A DNA stretch of 33,996 nt from NCBI RefSeq assembly GCF_001544355.1, contig NZ_BCQI01000030.1, positions 1-33,996 on the forward strand, written 5' to 3'. Position 1 is the first letter of the stretch; each line of letters starts with the position of its first letter. The notes below the pieces were generated by a model. That model had not been told where the DNA came from and did not search any database. It saw only the letters and a program-made list of their open reading frames with translations. This DNA comes from Alicyclobacillus acidiphilus NBRC 100859 (lineage in GTDB: Bacteria > Bacillota > Bacilli > Alicyclobacillales > Alicyclobacillaceae). Made by a program: the position numbers and the translations under genes. Of the stretch, positions 24,298 through 31,471 are shown in pieces.

Positions 24298-25602
24298 GTG
24301 GAGATGATGCTTCCCGGCGTAACTGAGGCGATGTTGGAACCCGACTTCTGGATTCGCCGGTTGCGTCAGTCCGATGAAGCGCACCACATGGATCGAGCCA
24401 CATGTTCCGACATCCTGTGGTCCGATTGCCGCGATTTGGTGCACGTGCCAAGCATTGCTGCGACATTTCTCACGAATCTCGATCTCGACGTGTTTCACCG
24501 ATGGCTGACTCTGCCGGAGATAGACGGCAGAACCTTGTACAACGAGCACAGTCAGCCGCTGAACGAGACGTTCTGGCAGACGGTGACCACGAACGCCTCG
24601 TTCGGCAAGGAACAGATGTACGTGCGGTTTGGGTTTGCCGTGCGCCGGGCCGACGTGCGGCGCTGGCCCACCGCGACCTGTGCCTTTCGCACGCCGGAGG
24701 ACAGGGAGTTCGATCAGTTTCAGGAGACCGCTTTGCACACGTTCGAGCCTGTCATCGTGTTGGCTGACAGCCGCGACGGGCAATGGCACTACGCGATTTC
24801 GCAGACCTACGCTGGGTGGGTCCGATCCGCCGACATCGCCATTGCCACCTGGCAGGATTTTCTGCAGTATGCGCAGCCCGAACGGTTCGTCGTGGTCACG
24901 CGGCCCGGCGTGTGCACGCAAGCAAATCCGTACGACGAGGCGGTTTCGAAACGGTGGATCGAAATGGCCGCATATTTGCCCATTGCCGACGCCGCCGAGC
25001 CGTCAGTCGGAAATCAGATTCGCGTCGGGCACACTCCGATTCTTTACCCCGTGCGGCTCCCCGATGGAACCCTCGAAGTCCGCACGGCTTTGATCTCCAA
25101 TCGTGCCGGCATCCATGAAGGCTACCTTCCGTTTTCGCCAGCGTGGGCGATTCGCTCCGCCTTTCAACTGCTGACCGAACGCTATGGTTGGGGAGACAGC
25201 TTTGGCAATCACGACTGCTCCAGTCTGGTGATGGACGTGTTCCGCACGATGGGCGTTCCCTTGCCGCGCAACGCAGGGGCCCAAGAACACGCATCGAGAC
25301 ACCGCGTCGAAATTCCGCCATCCGCGGGGGTGCGGGAACGGATGCGGCTGCTTGAGGGCCTGGGGCCAGGGGTCCCATTGTATATGCCTGGTCACACCAT
25401 GCTGTACTTGGGCTGTGTCGATCACCGCCACTACGTGATCCACGACTTCGCAGGTTTTCTCGACGACGAGCGGGGGGACGAGATCTTTGTGCCGGTCAAC
25501 GAGGTGATGGTCTCCACGTTGGACGTGAAATCGAGCAAAGGGCAAACATATCTTGAATCGCTGACCGGCGTGTTGGAGTTGTTCCCGTCCGCCGTCCGCT
25601 GA
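24298..25602 (+). CDS. NlpC/P60 peptidase with SH3b modules, YkfC-like
   Basis: The 434-residue cysteine peptidase of the gamma-D-glutamyl-L-diamino-acid endopeptidase type starts at GTG 24298 behind GGAGGG, three bases after murQ. An N-terminal domain (1-145) precedes SH3b-like segments at about 150-180 (VIVLADSRDGQWHYAISQTY) and 245-280 (TPILYPVRLPDGTLEVRTAL). The NlpC/P60 domain follows, with YGWGDSFGNHDCSSLVMD (nucleophile C307), PGHTMLYLG (H366) and a third polar residue near HYVIHDF (H382). Bacillus YkfC releases L-Ala-D-Glu from the stem peptide. No signal peptide is present, so it should act on imported peptides. The product is the substrate of the epimerase encoded at 26058. At 434 residues it is longer than Bacillus YkfC (about 330), mainly because of the N-terminal domain. 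Confidence 0.88.
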   Translation: MEMMLPGVTEAMLEPDFWIRRLRQSDEAHHMDRATCSDILWSDCRDLVHVPSIAATFLTNLDLDVFHRWLTLPEIDGRTLYNEHSQPLNETFWQTVTTNASFGKEQMYVRFGFAVRRADVRRWPTATCAFRTPEDREFDQFQETALHTFEPVIVLADSRDGQWHYAISQTYAGWVRSADIAIATWQDFLQYAQPERFVVVTRPGVCTQANPYDEAVSKRWIEMAAYLPIADAAEPSVGNQIRVGHTPILYPVRLPDGTLEVRTALISNRAGIHEGYLPFSPAWAIRSAFQLLTERYGWGDSFGNHDCSSLVMDVFRTMGVPLPRNAGAQEHASRHRVEIPPSAGVRERMRLLEGLGPGVPLYMPGHTMLYLGCVDHRHYVIHDFAGFLDDERGDEIFVPVNEVMVSTLDVKSSKGQTYLESLTGVLELFPSAVR

Positions 25603-25682
25603 GGCCGCGTAAGGGACAAAAGTACCGCTACGGTGGCGTGATCGCGATGGCGGGTGAGCCGCTGAGGCCGGGGGTTAAGAGA

Positions 25683-25760
25683 ATATAAGCGGCTCTTAGC
25701 CGCCTATTCCGGCGAATGACCCGCAGCGAGGCCGGATAGGCGTCCCTCAACCGCTTATAT
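25683..25760. repeat. Nested palindrome, composite of the TAAGCGGCT repeat family
   Basis: Perfect outer arms ATATAAGCGG (25683-25692) and CCGCTTATAT (25751-25760) enclose a second inverted repeat, CGCCTATTCCGGC (25701-25713) and GCCGGATAGGCG (25731-25742), with one bulged base. GCGGCT and AGCCGC also pair next to the left arm. The whole 78-bp unit could fold into a long cruciform or RNA hairpin. It lies 80 bases after the YkfC-like gene, so it may act in transcript termination or stability, but no T-run follows. Confidence 0.75.
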
Positions 25761-25795
25761 GCCTCCGCTCCCTTCGAAATGGGGTGGTTTCAGGC

Positions 25796-25823
25796 GTTTA
25801 AGCAGCTGTCGACCTCTTATTTG
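25796..25823. repeat. Degenerate copy of the TAAGCRGCT palindrome
   Basis: The sequence contains TTTAAGCAGCT and, after a short spacer, CTCTTATTT. It keeps the outer TAAG/CTTA pairing of the family, but its inner arms have decayed. It sits between the nested palindrome and the next copy. Confidence 0.4.
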
Positions 25824-25849
25824 TCGCAACTCAGACGATTCGACATACT

Positions 25850-25870
25850 TAAGCGGCCAGCGGCCCCTTA
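25850..25870. repeat. Copy of the TAAGCRGCT palindrome family
   Basis: TAAG (25850-25853) pairs with CTTA (25867-25870), and GGCC pairs with GGCC around a three-base AGC centre, with one mismatch. The size and centre resemble the copies at 29924-30111. Confidence 0.5.
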
Positions 25871-25962
25871 TTTGGCCCAGCCCTCCCAGCCCGCTCAACT
25901 AAGCCTGCTCGACCTCGCGCGGCCCTCCCAGCTCCTCCCAAACGGCCGTTCTACAAAGCTTT

Positions 25963-25985
25963 CATTTGATATTATATTTCAAATG
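25963..25985. promoter_or_regulatory. Putative RpiR/MurR operator with embedded promoter, upstream of the epimerase operon
   Basis: CATTTGA (25963-25969) and TCAAATG (25979-25985) form a perfect inverted repeat with a nine-base spacer. The reverse complement of 25968-25982 reads TTGAAATATAATATC, one base different from 19308-19322. On the plus strand TGATATTAT (25967-25975) is an extended -10 (TATTAT, five of six matches), so a bound repressor would block it. A second possible promoter, TTGAAT (25990-25995) with CATACT (26013-26018), lies just downstream. Confidence 0.5.
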
Positions 25986-26057
25986 TTTATTGAATTGATT
26001 AAAATGATAATTCATACTGTGTCTTAGACATGATCGTTTCGAAGAGAGGTTATCGTG

Positions 26058-27134
26058 GTGAAACTCGTTCAAGCATCGGTGGAAGTCCGTGAAATACCTC
26101 TGCGCACAACATTTCGGACGGCGCTTCGTTCTACCAGTTCTGTTACGGACATTCGCGTCCGTTTGGAAACCGACGAGGGCTTGGTCGGCTGGGGTTCCGC
26201 TTCGCCGACTCCCGCCATCACGGGTGAAACCGAGGGCTCCATCGTGTACGCGATTGAACGGCATCTGTTCCCTGTTCTCGAAGCTTCCGATCTCGACGAC
26301 GAACACGCTGTCCTCGCCGCCATTCAGCGGGCGATTGTCCGCAACACGGCGGCCAAAGCGGCAGTCGATATCGCCCTTCACGATCTCTACGCAAAGCGGG
26401 CAGGCCTGCCGCTTTGGCGGCGCACTGGGAGTCAGCCCGGCGCCATTGAGACGGATGCGACGGTCAGCTTGAACCGGGTGGAGGCGATGATCGACGAAGC
26501 GAGGGATTATTGCGCGAAAGGGTTCAAGGTGCTGAAAGTGAAGCTTGGCGGCCGAGACGGCTTGGATATGGAACGCCTCTTCGGCATCCGCTCCAGCGTG
26601 GACGAGGAGATCCAGCTGCGCGTCGACGCGAATCAAGCGTGGTCCGCGAAAGAGGCTATCGGTTACTTGGCGACGATGGAGAAGCTCTGTGTCGACTACC
26701 TGGAGCAGCCCGTGCCAGCGTGGGATCTGGCGGGGCTGGCCGCGGTGGCGCAGGCGAGCTCACTGCCGGTTGTCGCGGACGAAAGCGTGTTTGGGATGAC
26801 CGATTTGCTCAAAGTGATCGATCAGCGGGCGGCAGACATCGTCAATCTCAAATTGATGAAGACGGGCGGCATCACGATCGCGCTGCAAATGGTTCAGACG
26901 ATTCGGGCGGCCGGCTTGGATTGGATGGTGGGCAGCATGATGGAGGGGCCCATCTCCGTCACCGCGGCCGCCATCCTGGCCGCATCCCAGGGGTGTCGGC
27001 ACGTGGATTTGGACGCGGGCATGTTCTTGGGCGATCACCCGCTTCAGGGCGGGATATCGTACGAAGGACCGAGGATTGTCCTGCCGAGTGGAGAAGGTGT
27101 TGGGATTGACGGTGACAGACGAGGGAGTGGATGA
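26058..27134 (+). CDS. L-Ala-D/L-Glu dipeptide epimerase, YkfB-like
   Basis: The 358-residue protein of the enolase superfamily (muconate-lactonizing subgroup) has all the active-site elements. The K-x-K pair is K160/K162 (KVLKVKLG), and the metal ligands are D190 (RVDANQAW), E216 (EQPV) and D241 (ADES). The second base is K265 or K268 (NLKLMKTGG). The D317-x-D319 motif in HVDLDAGM binds the dipeptide amino group in known L-Ala-D/L-Glu epimerases. The reaction turns L-Ala-D-Glu from the stem peptide into L-Ala-L-Glu, which ordinary peptidases can split. GTG 26058 has better spacing to GAGAGG than GTG 26055. It leads the operon with the two-subunit 2-hydroxyacid dehydrogenase. Confidence 0.92.
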   Translation: MKLVQASVEVREIPLRTTFRTALRSTSSVTDIRVRLETDEGLVGWGSASPTPAITGETEGSIVYAIERHLFPVLEASDLDDEHAVLAAIQRAIVRNTAAKAAVDIALHDLYAKRAGLPLWRRTGSQPGAIETDATVSLNRVEAMIDEARDYCAKGFKVLKVKLGGRDGLDMERLFGIRSSVDEEIQLRVDANQAWSAKEAIGYLATMEKLCVDYLEQPVPAWDLAGLAAVAQASSLPVVADESVFGMTDLLKVIDQRAADIVNLKLMKTGGITIALQMVQTIRAAGLDWMVGSMMEGPISVTAAAILAASQGCRHVDLDAGMFLGDHPLQGGISYEGPRIVLPSGEGVGIDGDRRGSG

Positions 27135-27138
27135 CTGC

Positions 27139-28554
27139 ATGGTGGATACGAATAGTTCCATCCGATCTCGACTGTGCGCCATCGTGGGCGAAGATTCCGT
27201 TCGGGACAGCGCCAACGAGCGCCACGCGTATTCGTACGACGCAACGCCCATCGTGACCGGGGCGCCGGATTGGATTGTGTTTCCGCAAACGACGCGGCAG
27301 GTTTCGGAAGTCCTGCGCCTTGCCAACGAAGAGCGAATCCCGGTGATCCCGCGTGGATCAGGGACCAATTTGGCGGGTGGAACCGTGGCTGTGGCAGCCG
27401 GGATCGTGCTGAACATGACGCGGTTCAATCGGATTGTCGAGATCGACGAAAGCAATTTGACTGTGACGGTTGGGCCTGGCGTGATCACGGCGGATTTGCA
27501 CCGGGCTGTGGAAGCGCGCGGTTTGTTCTATCCGCCCGATCCGGGGAGTATGCGGATTTCCACGATTGGCGGCAACGTCGCCCAGGGCGCGGGCGGTATG
27601 CGCGGCTTGAAGTACGGTGTCACCAAAGACTACGTGTTGGGCTTGGAATATGTCCTGCCTACAGGTGAAATTCTGCGATGCGGCGGCAAGAACTACAAAG
27701 ATGTGGCGGGGTACGATTTGACGCGCCTTTTGGTCGGGTCTGAGGGCACGCTCGCGGTGATTACCGAGTTGACGTTGAAACTCTTGCCTTTACCAGAAAG
27801 CAAGCGCACCATGGTCGTCTATTGCAAGCGCATGGTCGATGCGGCACGGATTGTGGAGCGGACCATCGCCGCGAAAATCATCCCGGCCACGATGGAATTC
27901 CTGGATCAGTCGACGATGCGCGTGGTGGATCAATTTGCTCACCTGGGCCTGCCCACCGACGTGGCCGCGATGCTGCTGATTGAGCAGGACGGTGTCGAAC
28001 AGCAGGTGGATCGGGATATCGATCGGATTGCCCAGATTGCCCGCAAAGTTGGCGCGACAGACGTTCAGGTGGCGAACACGCCGGAGGACGGGGCAAGGTT
28101 GATGGCGGCACGCCGCTCCGCCCTCGCCGCCCTGTCAAGACTGCGCCCGACCACGATCCTGGAGGATGCGACGGTGCCGAGATCGGAATTGGCGACGATG
28201 GTCAGCGAGATCGAGCGCATCGCTGAGAAATATCAGGTGCAAATCTGCACATTCGGCCACGCGGGGGACGGCAATCTGCATCCGACCTGCATGACCGACG
28301 AACGCGACGCCGAGGAATTGGAGCGCGTGGACGCGGCTTTCGCGGAGATTTTCGAAGTGGCTCTTCGTCTCGGCGGCACCATCACCGGGGAACACGGTGT
28401 CGGCATGGCGAAGGCCAAATTTTTGCCGAAGCGTGTGGGCGAAGATGGGATTCAACTGATGATGCGGTTGAAGCAGGCGTTCGATCCCAACGGCATTTTG
28501 AATCCTGGGAAGATATTTGTTCGGGTACCGGACTGGCAGCATGTCGCTGAATGA
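27139..28554 (+). CDS. FAD-linked 2-hydroxyacid dehydrogenase subunit, GlcD type (D-lactate dehydrogenase candidate)
   Basis: The 471-residue flavoprotein starts at ATG 27139, four bases after the epimerase stop. The frame continues upstream into the epimerase gene, but that part has no RBS. FAD-binding motifs are PRGSGTNLAGG (71-81), TIGGNVAQGAGG (142-153) and GYDLTRLLVGSEGTLAVIT (191-209). The C-terminal substrate and metal site is seen as EDATVPRS (342-349), FGHAGDGNLHP (372-382) and GEHGVGMAKAKFL. The family oxidises glycolate, D-lactate or D-2-hydroxyglutarate and passes electrons to an iron-sulfur partner. Because MurQ produces D-lactate, D-lactate oxidation to pyruvate is the most economical reading of this context. 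Glycolate remains possible, since sequence alone does not decide. Confidence 0.9.
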   Translation: MVDTNSSIRSRLCAIVGEDSVRDSANERHAYSYDATPIVTGAPDWIVFPQTTRQVSEVLRLANEERIPVIPRGSGTNLAGGTVAVAAGIVLNMTRFNRIVEIDESNLTVTVGPGVITADLHRAVEARGLFYPPDPGSMRISTIGGNVAQGAGGMRGLKYGVTKDYVLGLEYVLPTGEILRCGGKNYKDVAGYDLTRLLVGSEGTLAVITELTLKLLPLPESKRTMVVYCKRMVDAARIVERTIAAKIIPATMEFLDQSTMRVVDQFAHLGLPTDVAAMLLIEQDGVEQQVDRDIDRIAQIARKVGATDVQVANTPEDGARLMAARRSALAALSRLRPTTILEDATVPRSELATMVSEIERIAEKYQVQICTFGHAGDGNLHPTCMTDERDAEELERVDAAFAEIFEVALRLGGTITGEHGVGMAKAKFLPKRVGEDGIQLMMRLKQAFDPNGILNPGKIFVRVPDWQHVAE

Positions 28555-28588
28555 AATGGTTCCCGGAACGATGGGGTGGTGAGAAGCG

Positions 28589-29875
28589 ATGACGGATCGC
28601 GTACCCGTTCTCAATATGGATGAGATTCTCAATTGCATGCACTGCGGATTTTGCCTGCCGACCTGTCCGACATACGAACAGACGGGATTGGAGACGCAGA
28701 GTCCGCGCGGCCGCATTGCCTTGATGAAGGCGGTCGCGGAGCAGAAGCTGCCCGTCGACGACGAATTCGCGTCCAACATGTACGCCTGTCTCGGCTGTCG
28801 AGCCTGCGAGACAGCGTGCCCAGCCGGCGTGAAGTACGGACAGTTGCTGGAGGACGCGCGCGAACTCGTCGAAGACGTGAAACGCGGTGACAGGCGTCGA
28901 TCATTCCGCAGAGACCTCGCCTTAAAGCGGTTGTTCATGCATCCGGGCAGGATGCGCCTGGCGGGCAACCTCCTGTGGGCCGTGCAGGCGTCTGGATTGC
29001 AGCGACTGGCCAACCGCACCGGCATGGTTCGAATCCTGCCAAAGGAAATGGCCGAGATGCAGCGCGCGGTGGATCCGGTGGCTTCACCCGGCCAGCGAAA
29101 AGGCCGCCAAGCCGTCATTCCCGCGCGGCGATCGCAGCCTCGGGTCCCGCGCGTCGGCGTGTTCACAGGATGCGTGATGGATGTTCTCTTCCACCAAACC
29201 AACGAAGCGACCGCCCGCATCCTCGCCCACGCGGGGTGTGAAGTGGTGTTTCTTGAAGGGACTGCCTGCTGCGGGGCTTTGCACGCGCATGCCGGAGAAA
29301 AGGCGAGCGCCATCGATCTCGCCAAACAAAACATCGAAGCGTTTGAAGAGGCCGGTGTCGACTTCATGGTCAACAACGCGGGCGGCTGCGGCGCCGCGCT
29401 CAAGGAGTACGCGGTGTGGCTGAACGATCATCCCAGGTGGTCGGAACGCGCGAAACGTTTTGTCGACGCCACCCGAGACGTCAGCGAACTGTTGGCCGAA
29501 CTTCCGGACTTCGAGTTTACCAAGCGGCTCGATCTCCGCGTAACCTATCAAGATTCCTGCCATCTGGCGCATGGACAGGGCGTTCGCACCCAGCCGCGGG
29601 ACTTGCTGCGGCGGATCCCTGGCGTCACCTACGTGGAGTTGCCCCGCGCCGACAGCTGCTGCGGCTCAGCCGGCATCTACAACATCACGAATTTCGAGAT
29701 GTCGATGGACATTTTGGACACCAAGATGAATCACGTTCGCGGCACGATGGCCGACGTGGTGGTCACGTCGAATCCAGGGTGCCTGCTGCAGATGAAACAG
29801 GGCATCATCCGGGCGGGCTTAGAAGGGAAAATGAGGGCGATGCACATCGTCGACGTGATCGCGATGGCTTTGTGA
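28589..29875 (+). CDS. Iron-sulfur subunit of 2-hydroxyacid dehydrogenase, GlcF type
   Basis: The 428-residue partner of the GlcD-type flavoprotein. Two 4Fe-4S motifs are C16/C19/C22/C26 (CMHCGFCLPTCP) and C67/C70/C73/C77 (CLGCRACETACP). Two CCG domains follow, with TGCVMDVLF, GTACCGALHAHAGE and NNAGGCGAAL in the first and YQDSCHLAHGQG, ADSCCGSAGIYN and SNPGCLLQMK in the second. Such CCG domains pass electrons towards the quinone pool or bind further clusters. It starts at ATG 28589, 34 bases after the flavoprotein gene, behind GGTGGTGAG. A tandem heptamer repeat begins three bases after the stop, followed by palindromic repeats. Confidence 0.92.
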   Translation: MTDRVPVLNMDEILNCMHCGFCLPTCPTYEQTGLETQSPRGRIALMKAVAEQKLPVDDEFASNMYACLGCRACETACPAGVKYGQLLEDARELVEDVKRGDRRRSFRRDLALKRLFMHPGRMRLAGNLLWAVQASGLQRLANRTGMVRILPKEMAEMQRAVDPVASPGQRKGRQAVIPARRSQPRVPRVGVFTGCVMDVLFHQTNEATARILAHAGCEVVFLEGTACCGALHAHAGEKASAIDLAKQNIEAFEEAGVDFMVNNAGGCGAALKEYAVWLNDHPRWSERAKRFVDATRDVSELLAELPDFEFTKRLDLRVTYQDSCHLAHGQGVRTQPRDLLRRIPGVTYVELPRADSCCGSAGIYNITNFEMSMDILDTKMNHVRGTMADVVVTSNPGCLLQMKQGIIRAGLEGKMRAMHIVDVIAMAL

Positions 29876-29878
29876 TGC

Positions 29879-29920
29879 GGGATGGGGGATGCGGGATGCG
29901 GGATGGGGGATGGGGGATGC
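29879..29920. repeat. Tandem heptamer array, six GGGATGS units
   Basis: Six uninterrupted units of GGGATGC or GGGATGG begin just after the GlcF-type stop, followed by a partial unit GGGAT that merges into the first palindromic repeat. Four or more G-triplets separated by short loops meet the simple G-quadruplex pattern on the plus strand, that is, in the mRNA sense. Copy number is likely to vary by slippage. Confidence 0.9.
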
Positions 29921-29923
29921 GGG

Positions 29924-29946
29924 ATAAGCAGCTCACAGCCGCTTAT
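29924..29946. repeat. Copy of the TAAGCRGCT palindrome family
   Basis: ATAAGC pairs with GCTTAT and GCT pairs with AGC around a three-base CAC centre, with one A/C mismatch between the two stem parts. It is almost identical in sequence to the copy at 30034-30062. Confidence 0.75.
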
Positions 29947-29971
29947 CTTTGTCGAATCTTCGAATTGGCAT

Positions 29972-30000
29972 CGAATAAACGTCCGTGAGCAGCTTATTCG
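29972..30000. repeat. Inverted copy of the TAAGCRGCT palindrome family
   Basis: CGAATAA (29972-29978) pairs with TTATTCG (29994-30000). Read on the minus strand, the interior runs AAGCTGCTCACGGACG, a diverged version of the AAGCAGCTCACAGCCG core. The opposite orientation shows that the element inserts or turns over in both directions. Confidence 0.6.
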
Positions 30001-30033
30001 ACCGAAAACCGGCGCGATCGGCGGTCGTGGAGA

Positions 30034-30062
30034 GAAATAAGCAGCTCACAGCCGCTTATTTC
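30034..30062. repeat. Best-preserved copy of the TAAGCRGCT palindrome family
   Basis: GAAATAAGC pairs with GCTTATTTC and GCT pairs with AGC around CAC, giving a 12-bp stem with one mismatch and a three-base loop. The core is the same as at 29924-29946, and the flanks extend the pairing. Confidence 0.8.
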
Positions 30063-30086
30063 GTTCGAATCGGCCGGACAGAGTCA

Positions 30087-30111
30087 AATAAGCGGCTCTC
30101 GGCGGCTTAAT
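30087..30111. repeat. Copy of the TAAGCRGCT palindrome family
   Basis: The sequence reads AATAAGCGGCT, a short CTCGGCG-type centre and GGCTTAAT, keeping the outer AAGC/GCTT pairing with several changes. The rest of the 494-base gap between the GlcF-type stop and ATG 30370 is C-rich low-complexity sequence (30138-30190) and a promoter region, with no gene. Confidence 0.6.
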
Positions 30112-30205
30112 CGCGTCGACGGTTCTGCGGATCGCGCTCGACCGCCCCCGCCTCCGCCGCCCCGCTGGCCCATCCGCCGCCCCATCTGCCCATATCAGAA
30201 TGGAA

Positions 30206-30234
30206 TTGTTGTTTTCAGTATGATTCCGTATCAT
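30206..30234 (+). promoter_or_regulatory. Candidate promoter of the Gfo/Idh/MocA gene
   Basis: TATCAT (30229-30234, five of six matches) has a weak -35 TTGTTG (30206-30211) 17 bases upstream. ATGAT (30220-30224) and ATCAT (30230-30234) form a small inverted repeat over the -10 that could be an operator half-site pair. The leader to ATG 30370 would be about 130 bases. Confidence 0.35.
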
Positions 30235-30369
30235 GGTGAATAGTTCTTGATTTGTCTAGTCGTGCTATGACGAAACGCGGCTGTCGCTGCGAGGTTGATG
30301 CGCGAATGCTGCCGCTGCGTTCCACCGATGTATTCGTCCATCGTTTGTGACCATGAGGAGGTCGGTTTC

Positions 30370-31362
30370 ATGATTCGAGTCGCCATGCTGAGTTTCTGGC
30401 ACGTGCACGCAAGAGATTACGCCCGGCAGGTTGCTGAACACCCTGATACGGAAATTGTCGCGGTTTGGGACGAGATTCCGGAACGTGGTCAGGTAGAGGC
30501 CGACAGATTGTCCGTCCCGTTTTACGCGTCGTTAGACGAACTCTTGGGACAGGAGGATATCGACGGCGTGATCGTCGATGCGCCGACGAATATGCACGGC
30601 GAGGTCCTGACGAAGGCCGCGGTGGCAGGGAAACACATTTTTACCGAGAAGGTCCTGGCGCTGACGCTGGAGGAAGCGAATCGGATTGTGTCAGCCGTTC
30701 AGGAAAACGGTGTCAGGCTGACAGTGTCACTGCCGCGGCTGAACGACGATTACACAGTGGCCATTGAAGACATTCTGGCGAAGGGGTGGCTCGGTCAGCT
30801 ATCGCTCGTGCGCGTTCGGTTGGCGCACCATGGCGCGTCGAACGATTGGCTCCCGGCGCATTTTTACGATCCAATCCAATGCGGAGGCGGCGCGTTGACC
30901 GATCTCGGCTGTCACCCGCTGTACCTCACGCGCCTCTTCCTGGGCTTGCCGCAGGCTGTGAGCGCGCATTACGGCTATTTGACCAACCGCGCCGTGGAGG
31001 ACAACGCCGTCGCCATTCTTACGTACGAAGACGGCGCGCTGGGCGTCGTCGAAACGAGCTTCGTCAGCGGGGCACCATCGTTCAGCATCGAGATCCACGG
31101 AACGAAGGGCTCTGTGCTGTATGGTTTCGGGGAAGACAAACTGCTGGTGAAGACTTCGGAGCGGGAACCAAACGAATGGACGACATACGAACTTGGCGGC
31201 GCTCGGCCGTCCGCGCTGGAGCAATGGGTGAAGCACATTCAGGAGGGTACCGCCGCGGACGAGAACGTCGCGATGGCGATTGACTTGACCAGACTCGTGG
31301 AAGCCGCGAACCGTTCTGTGAAACTCGGGGCACCGGTGAAGCTGACAGATCTCCAGGGATAA
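30370..31362 (+). CDS. Gfo/Idh/MocA-family oxidoreductase
   Basis: The 330-residue protein starts at ATG 30370, with GAGGAGGT seven bases upstream. The frame is open back to 30295, but that leader precedes the RBS. An N-terminal Rossmann domain (1-120) carries VAMLSFWHVHARDYARQ, VAVWDEIPERGQ and VDAPTNMHGEVLTKAAVAGK. The usual EKP motif is EKVLAL here. The C-terminal half has the substrate-side motif GGGALTDLGCHPLYLTRLFL with the catalytic-type histidine. The family carries out NAD(P)-dependent oxidation or reduction of sugars, inositols and related compounds. The nucleotide loop lacks the common GxGxxG form, as in some subfamilies that open with a histidine pair. The substrate is unknown. 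It converges on nagA through a shared terminator. Confidence 0.88.
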   Translation: MIRVAMLSFWHVHARDYARQVAEHPDTEIVAVWDEIPERGQVEADRLSVPFYASLDELLGQEDIDGVIVDAPTNMHGEVLTKAAVAGKHIFTEKVLALTLEEANRIVSAVQENGVRLTVSLPRLNDDYTVAIEDILAKGWLGQLSLVRVRLAHHGASNDWLPAHFYDPIQCGGGALTDLGCHPLYLTRLFLGLPQAVSAHYGYLTNRAVEDNAVAILTYEDGALGVVETSFVSGAPSFSIEIHGTKGSVLYGFGEDKLLVKTSEREPNEWTTYELGGARPSALEQWVKHIQEGTAADENVAMAIDLTRLVEAANRSVKLGAPVKLTDLQG

Positions 31363-31409
31363 TCGGGGCCGGCGCGCTTGCCGAGACTCACCGCGACTCA
31401 AATGAAATA

Positions 31410-31458
31410 GCCGGGCTGCCGGAACCTCAGCCGCAAGACGAGGTTCCGGCAGCCCGGC
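31410..31458. terminator. Strong bidirectional terminator between the Gfo/Idh/MocA gene and nagA
   Basis: A perfect 19-bp inverted repeat (31410-31428 and 31440-31458) encloses an 11-base loop. The plus-strand side is followed by TTCGCTTTTCTT. It lies 47 bases after the oxidoreductase stop and 13 bases beyond the end of the convergent nagA gene, so it serves both. Confidence 0.88.
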
Positions 31459-31471
31459 TTCGCTTTTCTTC

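Noticed and set aside
23590-24921. Long antisense frame (443 codons) across murQ and the NlpC/P60 gene
   Set aside because: It is a shadow of two well-supported genes, has no RBS and spans their junction.
28135-29403. Long antisense frame (422 codons) across the GlcD/GlcF junction
   Set aside because: It overlaps clear FAD and 4Fe-4S motif proteins on the plus strand, and its own translation shows no domain.
29879-30111. CRISPR-like array in the repeat-rich gap
   Set aside because: The palindromic units vary in sequence, spacing and orientation, the heptamers are directly tandem, and no cas genes are present.
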